Below are positions 44,987 to 54,833 of a stretch of DNA of 64,000 nt, piece after piece. How positions within the stretch are numbered: position 1 is the first letter of the stretch; each line of letters starts with the position of its first letter. The notes below the pieces were generated by a model that made no database searches, was not told the DNA's origin, and saw nothing but the letters and a program-made list of their open reading frames with translations. The position numbers were made by a program, and so were the translations under genes. The DNA is from Maridesulfovibrio ferrireducens (GTDB taxonomy: Bacteria > Desulfobacterota > Desulfovibrionia > Desulfovibrionales > Desulfovibrionaceae), in contig NZ_FNGA01000002.1 in the NCBI RefSeq assembly GCF_900101105.1, positions 910,797 to 974,796 on the forward strand, given 5' to 3'.

Positions 44987-47119
44987 CTAAACTGATACTT
45001 TCACACTCTGGCCAGCCTCCTCCTCAGCTTGAGCTTGAATAGCCGTAATCGCTACAGTATTTACAATATCGCGAACCTGACACCCTCTGCTTAAATCATT
45101 AACAGGCTTTTTAAGCCCCTGCAGTATCGGGCCTATAGCAACTGAATCGGGTACCGATCTTTGAACAGCCTTATAAGTATTGTTACCTGTATTGAGATCA
45201 GGGAAAATTAATACAGTAGCCTTTCCCGCAACCGCGCTGTTCGGCATAAGTTCTGCTGCAACATCGGGATCGATTGCCGCATCATACTGGAGAGGCCCTT
45301 CCACGGCCAACCAGGGTGCTTTTGCACGAACAATTTCAGTAGCTTCCATTACCTTGTCTACATCTTTGCCTTTGCCTGAAACACCTGTTGAATACGAAAG
45401 CATTGCCACTCTCGGTTCAACACCGAAAATTTTTGCAGTCTCAGCCGAGCTGATCGCAATTTCAGCCAGCTCCTGAGCATTGGGATTCGGATTTACAGCG
45501 CAATCTCCATAAACCATAACCTGATCATTCTGACACATGAGGAAAACGCTTGAAACAATTGATACGCCGGGCTTTGTTTTAACAAATTCAAACGCGGGTT
45601 TAATCGTTTGCGCTGTTGTAGTAACCGACCCTGAAACCATACCGCCTGCTATGCCTTTCCAGACCATCATTGTTCCGAAATATGTCGGATCGCTCATGCG
45701 ATCACGAGCATCCTCTTTCATGATACACTTGTGCTTGCGAAGCTCGTAGTAATCATCAACAAACTTCTCAAAATGCACTGATTTTACAGGATCAACAACA
45801 TTTATACCCTTAAGACTGATATCAAGGTTGGACGCAATCTGCCGCACTTCATCTTCGTTGCCGAGCAGCGTAATATCCACAACATCTCTGCGTTTCAAAA
45901 TATCCGCAGCTCTTAAAATTCTTTCACTTGTTCCTTCCGGTAAAACAATATGCTGTTTTTTCTCACGGGCTTTATGAAGCAACGTATGCTCAAACATGAA
46001 TGGAGTAATTCTTGAAGATGTTGTTGAAACCAGTTTATGTTGCAATTCATGTGAATCTACACATGTTTCAAAAAGTCCCAGTGCAGACAAAACCTTAACT
46101 TTATTTTCAGGATCAATGGTTCCGTGTAGACCTTGCAGGATTTGCGCGGTTCTATAAGTATGATCCGGAACAAGAAGAATAGGTATAGGCACGCCTTTCC
46201 AGCCTTCTATCAAATGATGCACGGTTGTTGCCGGCTGTATACCACCTGTCAACAGAATACCGGCAATCTTGGGGTAAACATCAGAAAGCCGCGAAGCCAG
46301 ACTTGCAAGGATTATATCCGAGCGGTCTCCAGGGGTAATAATAAGGCTTCCTTCGCTCACATACTTCAAAAAATTCTCAATCTGCATCGCAGCAACAACG
46401 TAATCATTTACGGGTGTTTCAAGTCTGTCTGCACCGTACAAAACCTTGCAATCAAGCCACGTCAAAACATCTTTTACAGTTGGATTACCAAGTCGTTTGT
46501 CGTCGGGAATTATATAGACAAGAGGTTTATTATCACTACTAAAACCAGATTTAATCCTATCAACCAAATCACTGGAAAACTTCTTCTCCGCCCTGTTGAT
46601 CATAACTGCGATGACGTCCAAACCCTTTTCTTTAAACAATTCAAATGTCCGCTGAGACAGATCACAGATTTCATCTTCCTCACTATTCATGCCGTTAAGC
46701 ACTGCCAGCACCGGACAACCGAGATTGCTCACAACGTCCATATTTATCTCAAATTCAACAGCGGCTTCTCCACCCAGATAATCAGAACCTTCGCAAAGTA
46801 CAAAATCATATTCCTGCTGGAGATCTCTGAACTTTCCAAGAATATTTTCCATTAATAAAGAATGCTTGCCATCATTAAGCATACGAGTCGCCTGACTCTG
46901 GGTGTAGGCGTAAGTTGTCTTATATTCTTGAGGAAGTTTAAAATGGCGCAAAATTAAATCGATATCATGATCCCGCCCTCCGCCAAAATCGTCATGAATA
47001 ATAGGCCGGAAAATCGCAACCTTACGTACATGAGTCAGCAACAGCTGCATTACTCCGAGCACTATGGCGGACTTACCGCTACGAGCTTCTGTCGCCGCTA
47101 TATATAAACAATTCGACAT
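44987..47119 (-). CDS. pta: Phosphate acetyltransferase, long form
   Basis: A 710-residue enzyme exchanging acetyl-CoA and acetyl phosphate. Domain order: an N-terminal P-loop domain (LYIAATEARSGKSAIVLGVM), a DRTGG-like middle domain, and the catalytic PTA domain in the last ~330 residues (HIVLPEGTSERILRAADIL, SYSTGVSGKGKDVDKVMEAT, PNSAVAGKATVLIFPDLNTG, GPILQGLKKPVNDLSRG). The long form is regulated by metabolites through its N-terminus in other bacteria. With ack (not in the window) it gives ATP from acetyl-CoA. GGAG precedes the ATG. It is upstream of por, with 170 bases between. Confidence 0.95.
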   Translation of the reverse strand: MSNCLYIAATEARSGKSAIVLGVMQLLLTHVRKVAIFRPIIHDDFGGGRDHDIDLILRHFKLPQEYKTTYAYTQSQATRMLNDGKHSLLMENILGKFRDLQQEYDFVLCEGSDYLGGEAAVEFEINMDVVSNLGCPVLAVLNGMNSEEDEICDLSQRTFELFKEKGLDVIAVMINRAEKKFSSDLVDRIKSGFSSDNKPLVYIIPDDKRLGNPTVKDVLTWLDCKVLYGADRLETPVNDYVVAAMQIENFLKYVSEGSLIITPGDRSDIILASLASRLSDVYPKIAGILLTGGIQPATTVHHLIEGWKGVPIPILLVPDHTYRTAQILQGLHGTIDPENKVKVLSALGLFETCVDSHELQHKLVSTTSSRITPFMFEHTLLHKAREKKQHIVLPEGTSERILRAADILKRRDVVDITLLGNEDEVRQIASNLDISLKGINVVDPVKSVHFEKFVDDYYELRKHKCIMKEDARDRMSDPTYFGTMMVWKGIAGGMVSGSVTTTAQTIKPAFEFVKTKPGVSIVSSVFLMCQNDQVMVYGDCAVNPNPNAQELAEIAISSAETAKIFGVEPRVAMLSYSTGVSGKGKDVDKVMEATEIVRAKAPWLAVEGPLQYDAAIDPDVAAELMPNSAVAGKATVLIFPDLNTGNNTYKAVQRSVPDSVAIGPILQGLKKPVNDLSRGCQVRDIVNTVAITAIQAQAEEEAGQSVKVSV

Positions 47120-47202
47120 ATCATCTCCGGATTAATGAACTGAAATAAAAACTCACTCTAGCAGAAGTTATTTTTTATTTCACTCTTCTATTTCTATTTG
47201 TA

Positions 47203-47348
47203 GGAGACATCCCGGCAGCGGACGCAGGAGGTGCTGATGAGGTCCGCCTTACTGCCAAGTCGTAAGCGCTACAACTCGATGTTGCGATGAGCAGGCAAAC
47301 TATAGCGCCACTGCCGGGAAAATGCTTGCGAGGCATTTTGATGTCTCC
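47203..47348. ncRNA. Candidate structured RNA or palindromic element, strand unknown
   Basis: Outer stem GGAGACATC (47203-47211) with GATGTCTCC (47340-47348), exact. Inside it, CCCGGCAGCGG (47211-47221) with CCACTGCCGGG (47308-47318), one mismatch; then hairpin AAAATGC-loop-GCATTTT (47319-47339). Within the second stem: CGGAC/GTCCG (47219-47246), TTAC/GTAA (47249-47265), and GCGCTA/TAGCGC (47266-47271 with 47303-47308) capped by CAAC/GTTG. This order of nested and side stems is more than expected by chance. No known RNA family was recognised, and no T run follows on either strand, so it may instead be a dispersed repeat. Confidence 0.45.
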
Positions 47349-47645
47349 CATGACAACCCGAAACTTTATCCGTAATTTTTCCGCCTTGCGGGTAGCGTAA
47401 ATCAGAACGAATAAACAAACTGTTGTCATACATTGTCGACCGATAATTCTTAATTTTTTAAATTAAGAAGCACCGTCAAAAAAGCGAAAGCAGAAGGGAC
47501 GTTTTTAGTTGTTCTCTCGCTTTTTAAATCCGGCTTCGGTCAGAAATTTTTTTATCTTCAGGACGTACGAATCGAGTCCGACGTAATTTTACGACAGGTT
47601 TAAAAGCTACAATATACTGTAAATGTTAAATATCTTTCAAGAATG

Positions 47646-47682
47646 TTTCCGGGCGATAAAACCTTATCGCCCGGAAACAAGA
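47646..47682. terminator. Terminator of the dicarboxylate transporter gene
   Basis: GTTTCCGGGCGATAA (47647-47661) pairs with TTATCGCCCGGAAAC (47665-47679) around a short loop, eleven bases after the transporter stop codon on the minus strand. The following T-rich sequence is modest. Confidence 0.75.
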
Positions 47683-47690
47683 GAGTAGTC

Positions 47691-49229
47691 TTAATTAGGC
47701 ATTACAGCCCATGCGGGAAGTACATGCAAATCGATACCCCAGAGGATCGGCAGGGCATAAACTACGGAGAACGTTATTAAGAACGCTCCGAATATGTTTA
47801 GCCAAAAGCCGGCCGCGGCCATCTGTTTAATCGAAATACACCCACTCCCGAAAATAACCGCGTTCGGCGGTGTTGCAACGGGAAGCATGAATGCGAAGGA
47901 TGCTGCCACACAAGCGCCGACGATAGTTGCGAAGGGATGAACACCCATAGCAATTGCGGCACTACCCATAATAGGCACAAGCAATGTTGCGGTAGCAGTG
48001 TTGGAAGTAATTTCTGTCAGGAAGATGGTGATAACAACAACTACAGCGACAAATGCAAGCAGAGACATACCTTCAAGCATGGTCAATCTGGATGCAATGA
48101 AAGAGGCAAGTCCGGTTTTAGCAAAACCATTCGCAATTGCCAGACCACCACCGAAGAGCAGAATTACATCCCATGGAATTTTAACAGCGGTCTTCCAATC
48201 AAGAAGGAATTCGCCTTTTTTAAAATTAGTAGGAATAGCAAAGAGGATAAGTGAGCCGAGAATACCGATTGTAGCATCATGTACGAAACCAAAGTTAGGC
48301 CAGAGGTCCTGCATGAATGCCGCTTTTTTCAGGAAACCGCGAGACAGCCAGAAAGCAGCGATAAAACAACCGACAATAACGATATACTTTTCTTCCTTGG
48401 ACATTGGTCCAAGCTTTTCAAGCTCCTGATCAATAATGGCTTCACCACCGGCAAGCTCCATTCCCTTGGTCGGGAACAAAATCTGCGTGAGAATCCACCA
48501 TGAAACAGCAATCATGACCACGGCAAGAGGAACACCATAAAGCATCCATTCGCCGAAACCGATCTGTACGCCGTACATTTTGTCGACCATACCGACCATG
48601 ACTGTATTCGGAGGAGTACCGATGATTGTTCCGACACCACCCATAGAGGCAGAATAGGCGATACCGAGCATGAGACACTTACCAAAGTTTGATTCAGGGC
48701 CTGAAGAAGGGCACGCTCTGAGAGTCTGAGAATCAAAACCTGTTGCCTGCTGAATAACAGCCAGACCGATGGGAACCATCATCATTGCAGTAGCAGTATT
48801 GGACACCCACATTGAAAGAAAACCGGTAGCAATCATAAATCCGAGAATCATACGACCCGGACTTGTTCCAACCGCTTTAATTGTGTGAATCGCAATTCGA
48901 CGATGTAAATTCCACCTTTCCATTGTGACAGCCAAAAAGAAGCCACCCATGAAAAGATAGATTAAATGGTTAGAATACGGAGCACATGCCGCTTTAGATT
49001 TCATAACCCCTAAAAGCGGAAACAATGCGATCGGCATCAAAGCCGTAGCCGGAATTGGAATAGCTTCTGATATCCACCAGATTGCCATCAAGGCTGTCAC
49101 TGCTGCAACTTTCCATGCAGACGGATTCATGCCATCCGGAGCCGACATCAATATCATTGTCAAAAACACAATCGGTCCTAAAAAGAAGCCAATTATTCTA
49201 CCTTTACCACTGTCCTCTTGAGCGCCCAT
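47691..49229 (-). CDS. DASS family sodium-coupled dicarboxylate transporter
   Basis: A 512-residue membrane protein of the SLC13/DASS family with about 11-12 hydrophobic segments. The two family Ser-Asn-Thr motifs are present (MWVSNTATAMMMVPIGLAV and EITSNTATATLLVPIMGSA), along with IYLFMGGFFLAVTMERWNL and a Gly-Pro-Pro Asn loop (GTIIGTPPNTVMVGMV). These proteins move succinate, fumarate, malate or related acids with Na+. The genes upstream (maeB, fumarase, fumarate reductase) make C4-dicarboxylate uptake very likely. GAGGG precedes the ATG. The gene is separated from maeB by a hairpin, so it may have its own promoter. Confidence 0.9.
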   Translation of the reverse strand: MGAQEDSGKGRIIGFFLGPIVFLTMILMSAPDGMNPSAWKVAAVTALMAIWWISEAIPIPATALMPIALFPLLGVMKSKAACAPYSNHLIYLFMGGFFLAVTMERWNLHRRIAIHTIKAVGTSPGRMILGFMIATGFLSMWVSNTATAMMMVPIGLAVIQQATGFDSQTLRACPSSGPESNFGKCLMLGIAYSASMGGVGTIIGTPPNTVMVGMVDKMYGVQIGFGEWMLYGVPLAVVMIAVSWWILTQILFPTKGMELAGGEAIIDQELEKLGPMSKEEKYIVIVGCFIAAFWLSRGFLKKAAFMQDLWPNFGFVHDATIGILGSLILFAIPTNFKKGEFLLDWKTAVKIPWDVILLFGGGLAIANGFAKTGLASFIASRLTMLEGMSLLAFVAVVVVITIFLTEITSNTATATLLVPIMGSAAIAMGVHPFATIVGACVAASFAFMLPVATPPNAVIFGSGCISIKQMAAAGFWLNIFGAFLITFSVVYALPILWGIDLHVLPAWAVMPN

Positions 49230-49386
49230 AGTCCCTCACTTTGCGCTTATGCAGTCTGCGGACAAATTAAATGCAATCTGGTGCTCTGCTTAAAAAAACA
49301 GATTGTCAACGCACCTTAATCACACCCCACCTAATCCTTATGCAGACTGCTGATAACTCATATACAAGACCTCATCACCTATTTTA

Positions 49387-49416
49387 CCTTTCCGGCTTCA
49401 TTTGAAGCCGGAAAGG
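49387..49416 (-). terminator. Hairpin terminator after malic enzyme gene
   Basis: CCTTTCCGGCTTC with its exact complement around a four-base loop, followed on the minus strand by TAAAATAGG, a weak T tract. Ten bases after the maeB stop. Confidence 0.7.
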
Positions 49417-49426
49417 ATTTTTCAAA

Positions 49427-50746
49427 TTAAATTCCCAAATCGTAAGATTCAATAAAGTCATTGACGCGAGTTCTGGAAGCAGCCAGACGTTCACGCAATT
49501 CTTTCTTATACTCTTCAATATCAATCGTGATCTGAGCCACTCCGGTGTCCATTGCAGCCTGTGCAACAGCGGCGGATTCAAACTCGATCAAACGCAGATC
49601 AAGAGGTTTAGGAATAATATAATCAATACCGAACTCAAGCTTATCAACCCCGTAGGCTTTGCATACATAATCAGGAGTCGGTTCTTTTGCCAGAGCAGCA
49701 AGAGCATTAGCAGCTGCAATTTTCATTTCTTCATTAATGGTGGTTGCACGAACATCAAGCGCACCTCTGAAAATGAAGGGGAAGCCAAGAACATTGTTGA
49801 CCTGATTAGGATAGTCAGAACGACCTGTTCCCATAATAGCGTCGGGTCTTGCTTCTTTAGCGTCAGTATAACTGATTTCAGGATCAGGATTAGCACAGGC
49901 AAAGATGATAGGTGAATCCGCCATGGATTTAACCATATCTTTTGAGACTATACCCTTTGCGGAAAGACCAAGGAACAGATCTGCGCCCTTCATGGCATCA
50001 GCTAAGTCCTTGTACTCTTTGTCTGTTGCATATTCCAGCTTTTGAGCATTCAATCCTGAACGGCTTTTGTTGATGTGTCCTCTTGAGTCAAACATCGCAA
50101 CGTTTTCACGTTTAATTCCGAGTGACATATAGAAGTTGGTACAAGCGATAGCAGCTGCGCCGGCACCGGAAACAACAAGACGCATATCAGCAATTTTCTT
50201 ACCGGTAATTTCTGCGGCATTGATCAGTCCGGCACCTGAAATAATTGCGGTTCCGTGCTGGTCATCGTGAAAGACCGGAATATTCATTTCTTTTTTGAGC
50301 TTTTCTTCAATGTAGAAACACTCAGGAGCTTTAATGTCTTCGAGGTTGATACCACCGAAAGTAGGCTCAAGTGCTTTTACGATAGCGCAAAGTTCATCAG
50401 GATCAGTTACATTAAGGTTAATATCGAAAACATCGACATCTGCAAAGACTTTAAATAAAACACCTTTGCCTTCCATAACAGGCTTACCTGCTTCAGGCCC
50501 TATATTTCCAAGACCAAGAACGGCAGTTCCGTTTGAAACAACTCCTACCAAATTTCCACGACCTGTGTAGAGATATGATTTTTCCTTATCTGCAGCGATT
50601 TCCATGCAAGCCTCGGCTACGCCGGGACTGTAAGCCATGGAAAGGTGTTTCTGAGTTGCACAAGGTTTAACCGGAACAACTTCAACTTTACCTCTTCTGC
50701 CTTTGGAATGATAATCAAGCGCTTCCTGTCTAGTGAAAAGAGCCAT
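49427..50746 (-). CDS. maeB: Malic enzyme (malate dehydrogenase, decarboxylating)
   Basis: A 439-residue NAD(P)-dependent enzyme converting malate to pyruvate and CO2. Motifs: [70 protein letters not shown] with metal-binding Asp residues, and [20 protein letters not shown] for nucleotide binding. The PTA-like tail of the long MaeB form is missing, which is a common short form. GGAG precedes the ATG. It follows fumB after 57 bases, so it ends a run frdC-frdA-frdB-fumA-fumB-maeB that converts fumarate to malate to pyruvate. Confidence 0.94.
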   Translation of the reverse strand: MALFTRQEALDYHSKGRRGKVEVVPVKPCATQKHLSMAYSPGVAEACMEIAADKEKSYLYTGRGNLVGVVSNGTAVLGLGNIGPEAGKPVMEGKGVLFKVFADVDVFDINLNVTDPDELCAIVKALEPTFGGINLEDIKAPECFYIEEKLKKEMNIPVFHDDQHGTAIISGAGLINAAEITGKKIADMRLVVSGAGAAAIACTNFYMSLGIKRENVAMFDSRGHINKSRSGLNAQKLEYATDKEYKDLADAMKGADLFLGLSAKGIVSKDMVKSMADSPIIFACANPDPEISYTDAKEARPDAIMGTGRSDYPNQVNNVLGFPFIFRGALDVRATTINEEMKIAAANALAALAKEPTPDYVCKAYGVDKLEFGIDYIIPKPLDLRLIEFESAAVAQAAMDTGVAQITIDIEEYKKELRERLAASRTRVNDFIESYDLGI

Positions 50747-50803
50747 AACTTTCTCCTGAGTTAACCGTTGTATTCGACCTCTATTTTAGCAATAAGTAGT
50801 TAT

Positions 50804-51358
50804 TTAAAGACCTGCGGCTTTACGATTCGGAACGGCGTAAAGTTCTCCGCCATGACAATCGTTGATGACCAGTAAAGGAAAATCTTCAACGGTCAACTCA
50901 CGGATAGCTTCCGGGCCGAGCTCGTCAAAAGCGATTACCTTTGCTTCTTTGATGCACATAGACAGAAGAGCTCCGGCTCCGCCGGTTGCTCCGAAATAAA
51001 CAGCCTTATTATCTTTAAGGGCCTGCTTAACTTCTTCGCTTCTCTTTCCTTTTCCTATGCTGGCTTTCTGCCCAAGACTGTGCAGACGGGGAGCATAAGT
51101 ATCCATGCGATAACTGGTAGTTGGGCCTGCTGCGCCGATAGGTCTGCCTGGAGGGGCCGGACTTGGTCCGACATAATAAACAACTGAACCTTTCAGGTCG
51201 AAAGGAAGAGGTTCTCCTTTATCAAGCAGATCAGCCAGTTTCTTATGGGCGGAGTCACGCGCAGTATAAATAGTTCCGGTCAGTTTTACGACATCACCGG
51301 CTTTAAGCTGCACCATGTCCTCATCGGTAAGCGGGGTGGTGAGTGAATATTCAGCCAT
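50804..51358 (-). CDS. fumB: Class I fumarase, beta subunit
   Basis: A 184-residue partner to the iron-sulfur alpha subunit. It contains RDSAHKKLADLLDKGEPLPF, VVYYVGPSPAPPGRPIGAAG with the substrate-binding turn, and AVYFGATGGAGALLSMCIKE. With the alpha subunit it catalyses fumarate to malate hydration using an oxygen-sensitive [4Fe-4S] cluster. Its ATG overlaps the alpha subunit stop by one base (TAATG), with GAGGAGG upstream. Tartrate dehydratase has the same fold, but the neighbours favour fumarase. The symbol is used for the beta subunit, not the E. coli single-chain FumB. Confidence 0.9.
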   Translation of the reverse strand: MAEYSLTTPLTDEDMVQLKAGDVVKLTGTIYTARDSAHKKLADLLDKGEPLPFDLKGSVVYYVGPSPAPPGRPIGAAGPTTSYRMDTYAPRLHSLGQKASIGKGKRSEEVKQALKDNKAVYFGATGGAGALLSMCIKEAKVIAFDELGPEAIRELTVEDFPLLVINDCHGGELYAVPNRKAAGL

Positions 51359-52197
51359 TATAAGACCACCTCCTCATGCCTTGACGAATGACACTGGATG
51401 TTAACAGCCAGCGGAAGGCTGGCAATATGACAGGGACGCATTTCGATTTTCACATCGAAAACAGTGGTTTTACCACCAAGTCCCATGGGGCCGATGCCCA
51501 GTTTATTAATATCTTCCATAAGTTCAGCTTCGAGTTTTGCGATCTCAGGATCAGGACTCGGCTCACCTACTTTTCTCATGAGAGACTTTTTAGCCAAAAG
51601 TGCGGAGTATTCAAAAGTTCCGCCGACACCGATACCTACCATTGTGGGAGGACAGGGATTCGGACCGGCTTCCGCAACGCGTTCGATGACATATTTCTTG
51701 ATACCTTCCCAACCCTGAGCAGGGGCAAGCATGGTAACACGGCTCATATTTTCAGAACCGCCGCCTTTCGCCATAAAGGTAATTTTGATTCTGTCACCGG
51801 GGACGATATCAAAATGAATAATCGCAGGAGTATTATCGCCTGTGTTTTTACGGGTCAAAGGATCACAGGAGGATTTTCTAAGGTATCCTTCCTCATATCC
51901 CTTGCGGGTTCCTTCCGTGATGGCTTCACGCAGGGTCATTCCTTCAATTTGAACATCTTCACCTACGTCTACGATGTAAACAGCGAGTCCGGTGTCCTGA
52001 CAAAGTGGAAGACCTGATTTTTCGGCCAGTTCCCAGTTTTCTTTGATCTGCCTGAAGACTTCTTTGGCAGCAGCGGAATCTTCCGCAGCAGCACATTCTT
52101 CAAAACGTTTACGCACGTCTTCCGGCAAGTAGCGGTTTGCGCTTACACACATCTTCGCCACAGCATCAATGACAGTTTCAGCTTTAATAGTTCGCAT
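51358..52197 (-). CDS. fumA: Class I fumarase, alpha subunit
   Basis: A 279-residue subunit holding the [4Fe-4S] cluster. Cysteines in KSGLPLCQDTGLAVYIVDVG, AGPNPCPPTMVGIGVGGTF and EMRPCHIASLPLAVN are the ligands typical of the split fumarase or tartrate dehydratase family. The ATG at 52197 fits AGGAAG spaced six bases; the ATG at 52200 directly after the frdB stop is an alternative. The cluster activates the hydroxyl for addition and loss of water. Placed between frdB and fumB without gaps, it joins fumarate reduction to malate formation. Confidence 0.92.
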   Translation of the reverse strand: MRTIKAETVIDAVAKMCVSANRYLPEDVRKRFEECAAAEDSAAAKEVFRQIKENWELAEKSGLPLCQDTGLAVYIVDVGEDVQIEGMTLREAITEGTRKGYEEGYLRKSSCDPLTRKNTGDNTPAIIHFDIVPGDRIKITFMAKGGGSENMSRVTMLAPAQGWEGIKKYVIERVAEAGPNPCPPTMVGIGVGGTFEYSALLAKKSLMRKVGEPSPDPEIAKLEAELMEDINKLGIGPMGLGGKTTVFDVKIEMRPCHIASLPLAVNIQCHSSRHEEVVL

Positions 52198-52200
52198 CAT

Positions 52201-52938
52201 CTACTTCCTAAATATTTCCTTAATAGCGGTAATACCCATCTTGCGACGCAGGAAGCCTAACTGGTTCTGTAAAGGAAGATTCTTAGGACAGACATCTTCA
52301 CAACCAAGTAAGCCCATACAACCGAAGATTCCTTCATCATTTCCAATTATTTCAAAATAATCTCTATCGGTACGCTGGTCCCGAGGATCAACAACGAATC
52401 GAGCAATACGGTTAAGAGCGGCGGCCCCGATGAAATCGTCACGCAAACGGGCAGTACCACAAGCGGAGACACAGCAACCGCATTCAATACAGCGTTCGAG
52501 TTCGTAAATCTGTTCGGCAACGTCATTTTCCATACGTTCTTCGATAGCACTATCTTCAAATACTTTATGAGTATGAACCCATGACTCTGTAGTCTGATAC
52601 ATATCTCTGAACCAGACTCCGGTATCAACTGAAAGGTCACCGATCAGTTTAAAAACCGGAAGAGGCAGCAACGTTATCCGTGTTGGAAGGTCAATAGTCT
52701 TTGTCTGACAGGCCAGTCCGGGACGGCCGTTCACAACCATGGCACATGCTCCGCAAATACCTGCGCGGCAACAGAAATCGAAGATCAGGCCGGGGTCCTG
52801 TTCCTCGCGCAAGCGATTAAGTGCAATGAAGAGGGTCATGTTCTCAGTCTCATCCAGAACAAAAGTCTGCATGTGCGGAACGGAACTCTTCTCCTGCGGA
52901 TTATAGCGGAATATATCGAATTCGAGTTTTCTGCTCAT
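52201..52938 (-). CDS. frdB: Fumarate reductase (quinol) iron-sulfur subunit
   Basis: A 245-residue protein with the [2Fe-2S] site CCRAGICGACAM, a [4Fe-4S] set in CIECGCCVSACGTARL, and the last set in CMGLLGCEDVCPKNLPL, which includes the [3Fe-4S] cysteines. It moves electrons between the heme b of FrdC and FAD in FrdA. AAGGAACAC precedes the ATG. frdA lies upstream with 28 bases between; its stop touches fumA. The sequence looks like the Wolinella-type quinol:fumarate reductases of diheme class B. Succinate dehydrogenase direction is also possible. Confidence 0.93.
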   Translation of the reverse strand: MSRKLEFDIFRYNPQEKSSVPHMQTFVLDETENMTLFIALNRLREEQDPGLIFDFCCRAGICGACAMVVNGRPGLACQTKTIDLPTRITLLPLPVFKLIGDLSVDTGVWFRDMYQTTESWVHTHKVFEDSAIEERMENDVAEQIYELERCIECGCCVSACGTARLRDDFIGAAALNRIARFVVDPRDQRTDRDYFEIIGNDEGIFGCMGLLGCEDVCPKNLPLQNQLGFLRRKMGITAIKEIFRK

Positions 52939-52966
52939 TTTGTGTTCCTTGATTACTTTCAGGAGT

Positions 52967-54820
52967 TTATCTCTTGATCATTTTTGCTTCAATCTCAGCC
53001 TTGTCAGCTTCGATTATCTTTCCGGCACCGTAACCGCGATCTCCCGGTGGAATTTCATATACGGGAGTGACTTCTTCATACTTAAGTTCAGGCATATCAC
53101 TGCCTTCAGGCCAGTATGCAAGAGTTCTCTTAAGCCAGTCGCGGTCATTACGCTCGGTGAAGTCTTCACGATTGTGAGATCCACGGCTTTCAGTACGAAC
53201 CAGAGCAGCCTGCGCAATACAGAGTCCGAGTTTGACCTGCCCTACAATCTTAAGGGCGGCAGCCATTTCGTGGTTGGCTCCGACACCATTTGAAACAAGA
53301 CCGACTTTGCGGGCTTTTTCAAGAGTGCCTTTAAGAGTTTCAATACAAGTCTTAAGACCCGGATCACTTCTGAATACGAAGCAACCCTGCATGAGAGCTT
53401 CCTGCAACTCTTCACGCACTCTGTAGACATTCTCGGTTCCGTTGGTTTTGTGAGCAAGATTGTGCATTCTTTCTTCCTGCTTACGAACAGCATCAGCAAT
53501 AACATCAGTTTTAAACTGAGTTTCGTAACCTTTCAGGAATTCAACAATCTTAACCCCGATAATACCACCGGCTACAACGGTTTCTGCAAGTGAGTTACCG
53601 CCGAGTCTGTTAAACCCATGCATATCCCAGCATGCGGCTTCACCAGCTGAGAACAGACCTTTCAGACCGTAGACTGCGCCGTCTTTATTGGTACGAACGC
53701 CGGCCATGGTATAATGCTGAGTAGGACGGACAGGAATAAGCTGTGTGCGGGGGTCAACATTAAGGAAGTTTTTACAGATTTCATCAACTTCACGAAGCTT
53801 GGTAGAAATGTGCTTGTCGCCAAGATGGCGGATATCAAGCCAGAGATGTTCACCGTAAGCAGATTTAACGCCTTTACCTTCACGCATATGGTGAGTCATC
53901 CAGCGAGAAACAACATCACGGGAAGCAAGTTCAGCTTTCTCAGGCTCATAAATGTTCATGAATCTTTCTTCATTAACATCGAGCAGAGTTCCACCGTCAC
54001 CACGGCAACCTTCCGTTACCAAAATGTCGGTAGGCACAATTCCGGTGGGATGAAACTGAATAGCTTCAGGATTCCCGATAGGAACAACACCTGTATCGTG
54101 AGCGATAATATGTCCACCACCGTCACAGATTACTGCGTTGGTAGTAGCTTTATAGATACGGCCGAAACCGCCAGTACAAATTGCAGTTGATTTGGAAAGG
54201 TAAACTTCCAGTTCTCCGGTACGCAGACAGCGGACAACTGCGCCGGTACAGGTATCACCGTCATGAATCAAAGAGATTGCTTCTTTGCGGTCAAGAACAG
54301 TAATTCCAAGCTGGGCACACCTGTTATCCATAGTACACATAACAGCATGGCCGGTTCCATCAGAAGTATAGCAGGTACGCCATTTAGCGGTTCCACCGAA
54401 AGAACGTGCAGTGATTAAGCCGCGTTTCTCTTCTTTCTCTTCTTTGTCAAATTTTTCTCCACCCTTAAAGTAGAAGGACTTTCCGGGAACAACTCTGTTC
54501 CAGGGCACTCCCCAGTGGGCCAGACGTCTCATTTCTATAGGTGCGGCATCCGCAAAAAGTCTTGCCACTTCCTGGTCACAACCCCAGTCGGAACCGCGGA
54601 CAGTATCAGCAAAGTGAACGTCGACATTATCGCCTTCCCCTTTAACACAGTTCCCGAGCGCGGCCTGCATTCCACCCTGAGCCGCAGAAGAATGAGATCT
54701 GCGGGCAGGAACAATGGAAAGGCAGATTACGTCAAAACCTTCCTGTGCGGCTTCAACAGCCACTCGCTCGCCCGCCAGTCCGGCGCCGATGACAAGGAGA
54801 TCAGAGTAATATGTTTGCAT
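52967..54820 (-). CDS. frdA: Fumarate reductase (quinol) flavoprotein subunit
   Basis: A 617-residue flavoprotein with covalently bound FAD. It begins with LLVIGAGLAGERVAVEAAQE, then the FAD-attachment region SHSSAAQGGMQAALGN with its histidine, TGGFGRIYKATTNAVIC, the active-site segment IQFHPTGIVPTDILVTEGCR, and HYTMAGVRTNKDG and GGNSLAETVVAGGIIGVKIV. It catalyses fumarate reduction to succinate or the reverse. The sequence is typical of the class B diheme complex. Upstream sits frdC with a 13-base gap. Ribosome site is GGGG. No truncation visible. Confidence 0.95.
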   Translation of the reverse strand: MQTYYSDLLVIGAGLAGERVAVEAAQEGFDVICLSIVPARRSHSSAAQGGMQAALGNCVKGEGDNVDVHFADTVRGSDWGCDQEVARLFADAAPIEMRRLAHWGVPWNRVVPGKSFYFKGGEKFDKEEKEEKRGLITARSFGGTAKWRTCYTSDGTGHAVMCTMDNRCAQLGITVLDRKEAISLIHDGDTCTGAVVRCLRTGELEVYLSKSTAICTGGFGRIYKATTNAVICDGGGHIIAHDTGVVPIGNPEAIQFHPTGIVPTDILVTEGCRGDGGTLLDVNEERFMNIYEPEKAELASRDVVSRWMTHHMREGKGVKSAYGEHLWLDIRHLGDKHISTKLREVDEICKNFLNVDPRTQLIPVRPTQHYTMAGVRTNKDGAVYGLKGLFSAGEAACWDMHGFNRLGGNSLAETVVAGGIIGVKIVEFLKGYETQFKTDVIADAVRKQEERMHNLAHKTNGTENVYRVREELQEALMQGCFVFRSDPGLKTCIETLKGTLEKARKVGLVSNGVGANHEMAAALKIVGQVKLGLCIAQAALVRTESRGSHNREDFTERNDRDWLKRTLAYWPEGSDMPELKYEEVTPVYEIPPGDRGYGAGKIIEADKAEIEAKMIKR

Positions 54821-54833
54821 TTATGAACCCCGT

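Larger units (their letters stand above)
47120..47690. other. 571-base intergenic region upstream of pta holding a structured element
   Basis: No gene is supported here. An 84-codon open frame at 47175-47429 on the minus strand lies across the inverted repeats and looks accidental. The middle (47203-47348) folds into a closed multi-branch structure described separately. The left part should contain the pta ribosome site; the right part holds AT-rich sequence and a hairpin-like GGTTTCCGGGCGATAAAAC and repeat of TTATCGCCCGGAAAC near 47646-47680, a probable terminator of pta's upstream side or of a small transcript. Confidence 0.5.

Noticed and set aside
47234..47364. Hammerhead-like CTGATGAG (47234-47241) and CGAAAC (47359-47364) near the structured element
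   Set aside because: They are about 120 bases apart, the bases next to them do not form the required stem II, and they conflict with the exact outer stem.
47175..47429. 84-codon minus-strand open frame upstream of pta
   Set aside because: It runs across the inverted repeats, has no ribosome site and no recognisable product; an RNA fold explains the sequence better.
51388..52017. 209-codon plus-strand frame opposite fumA
   Set aside because: Antisense to a conserved gene with cluster cysteines; no independent support.
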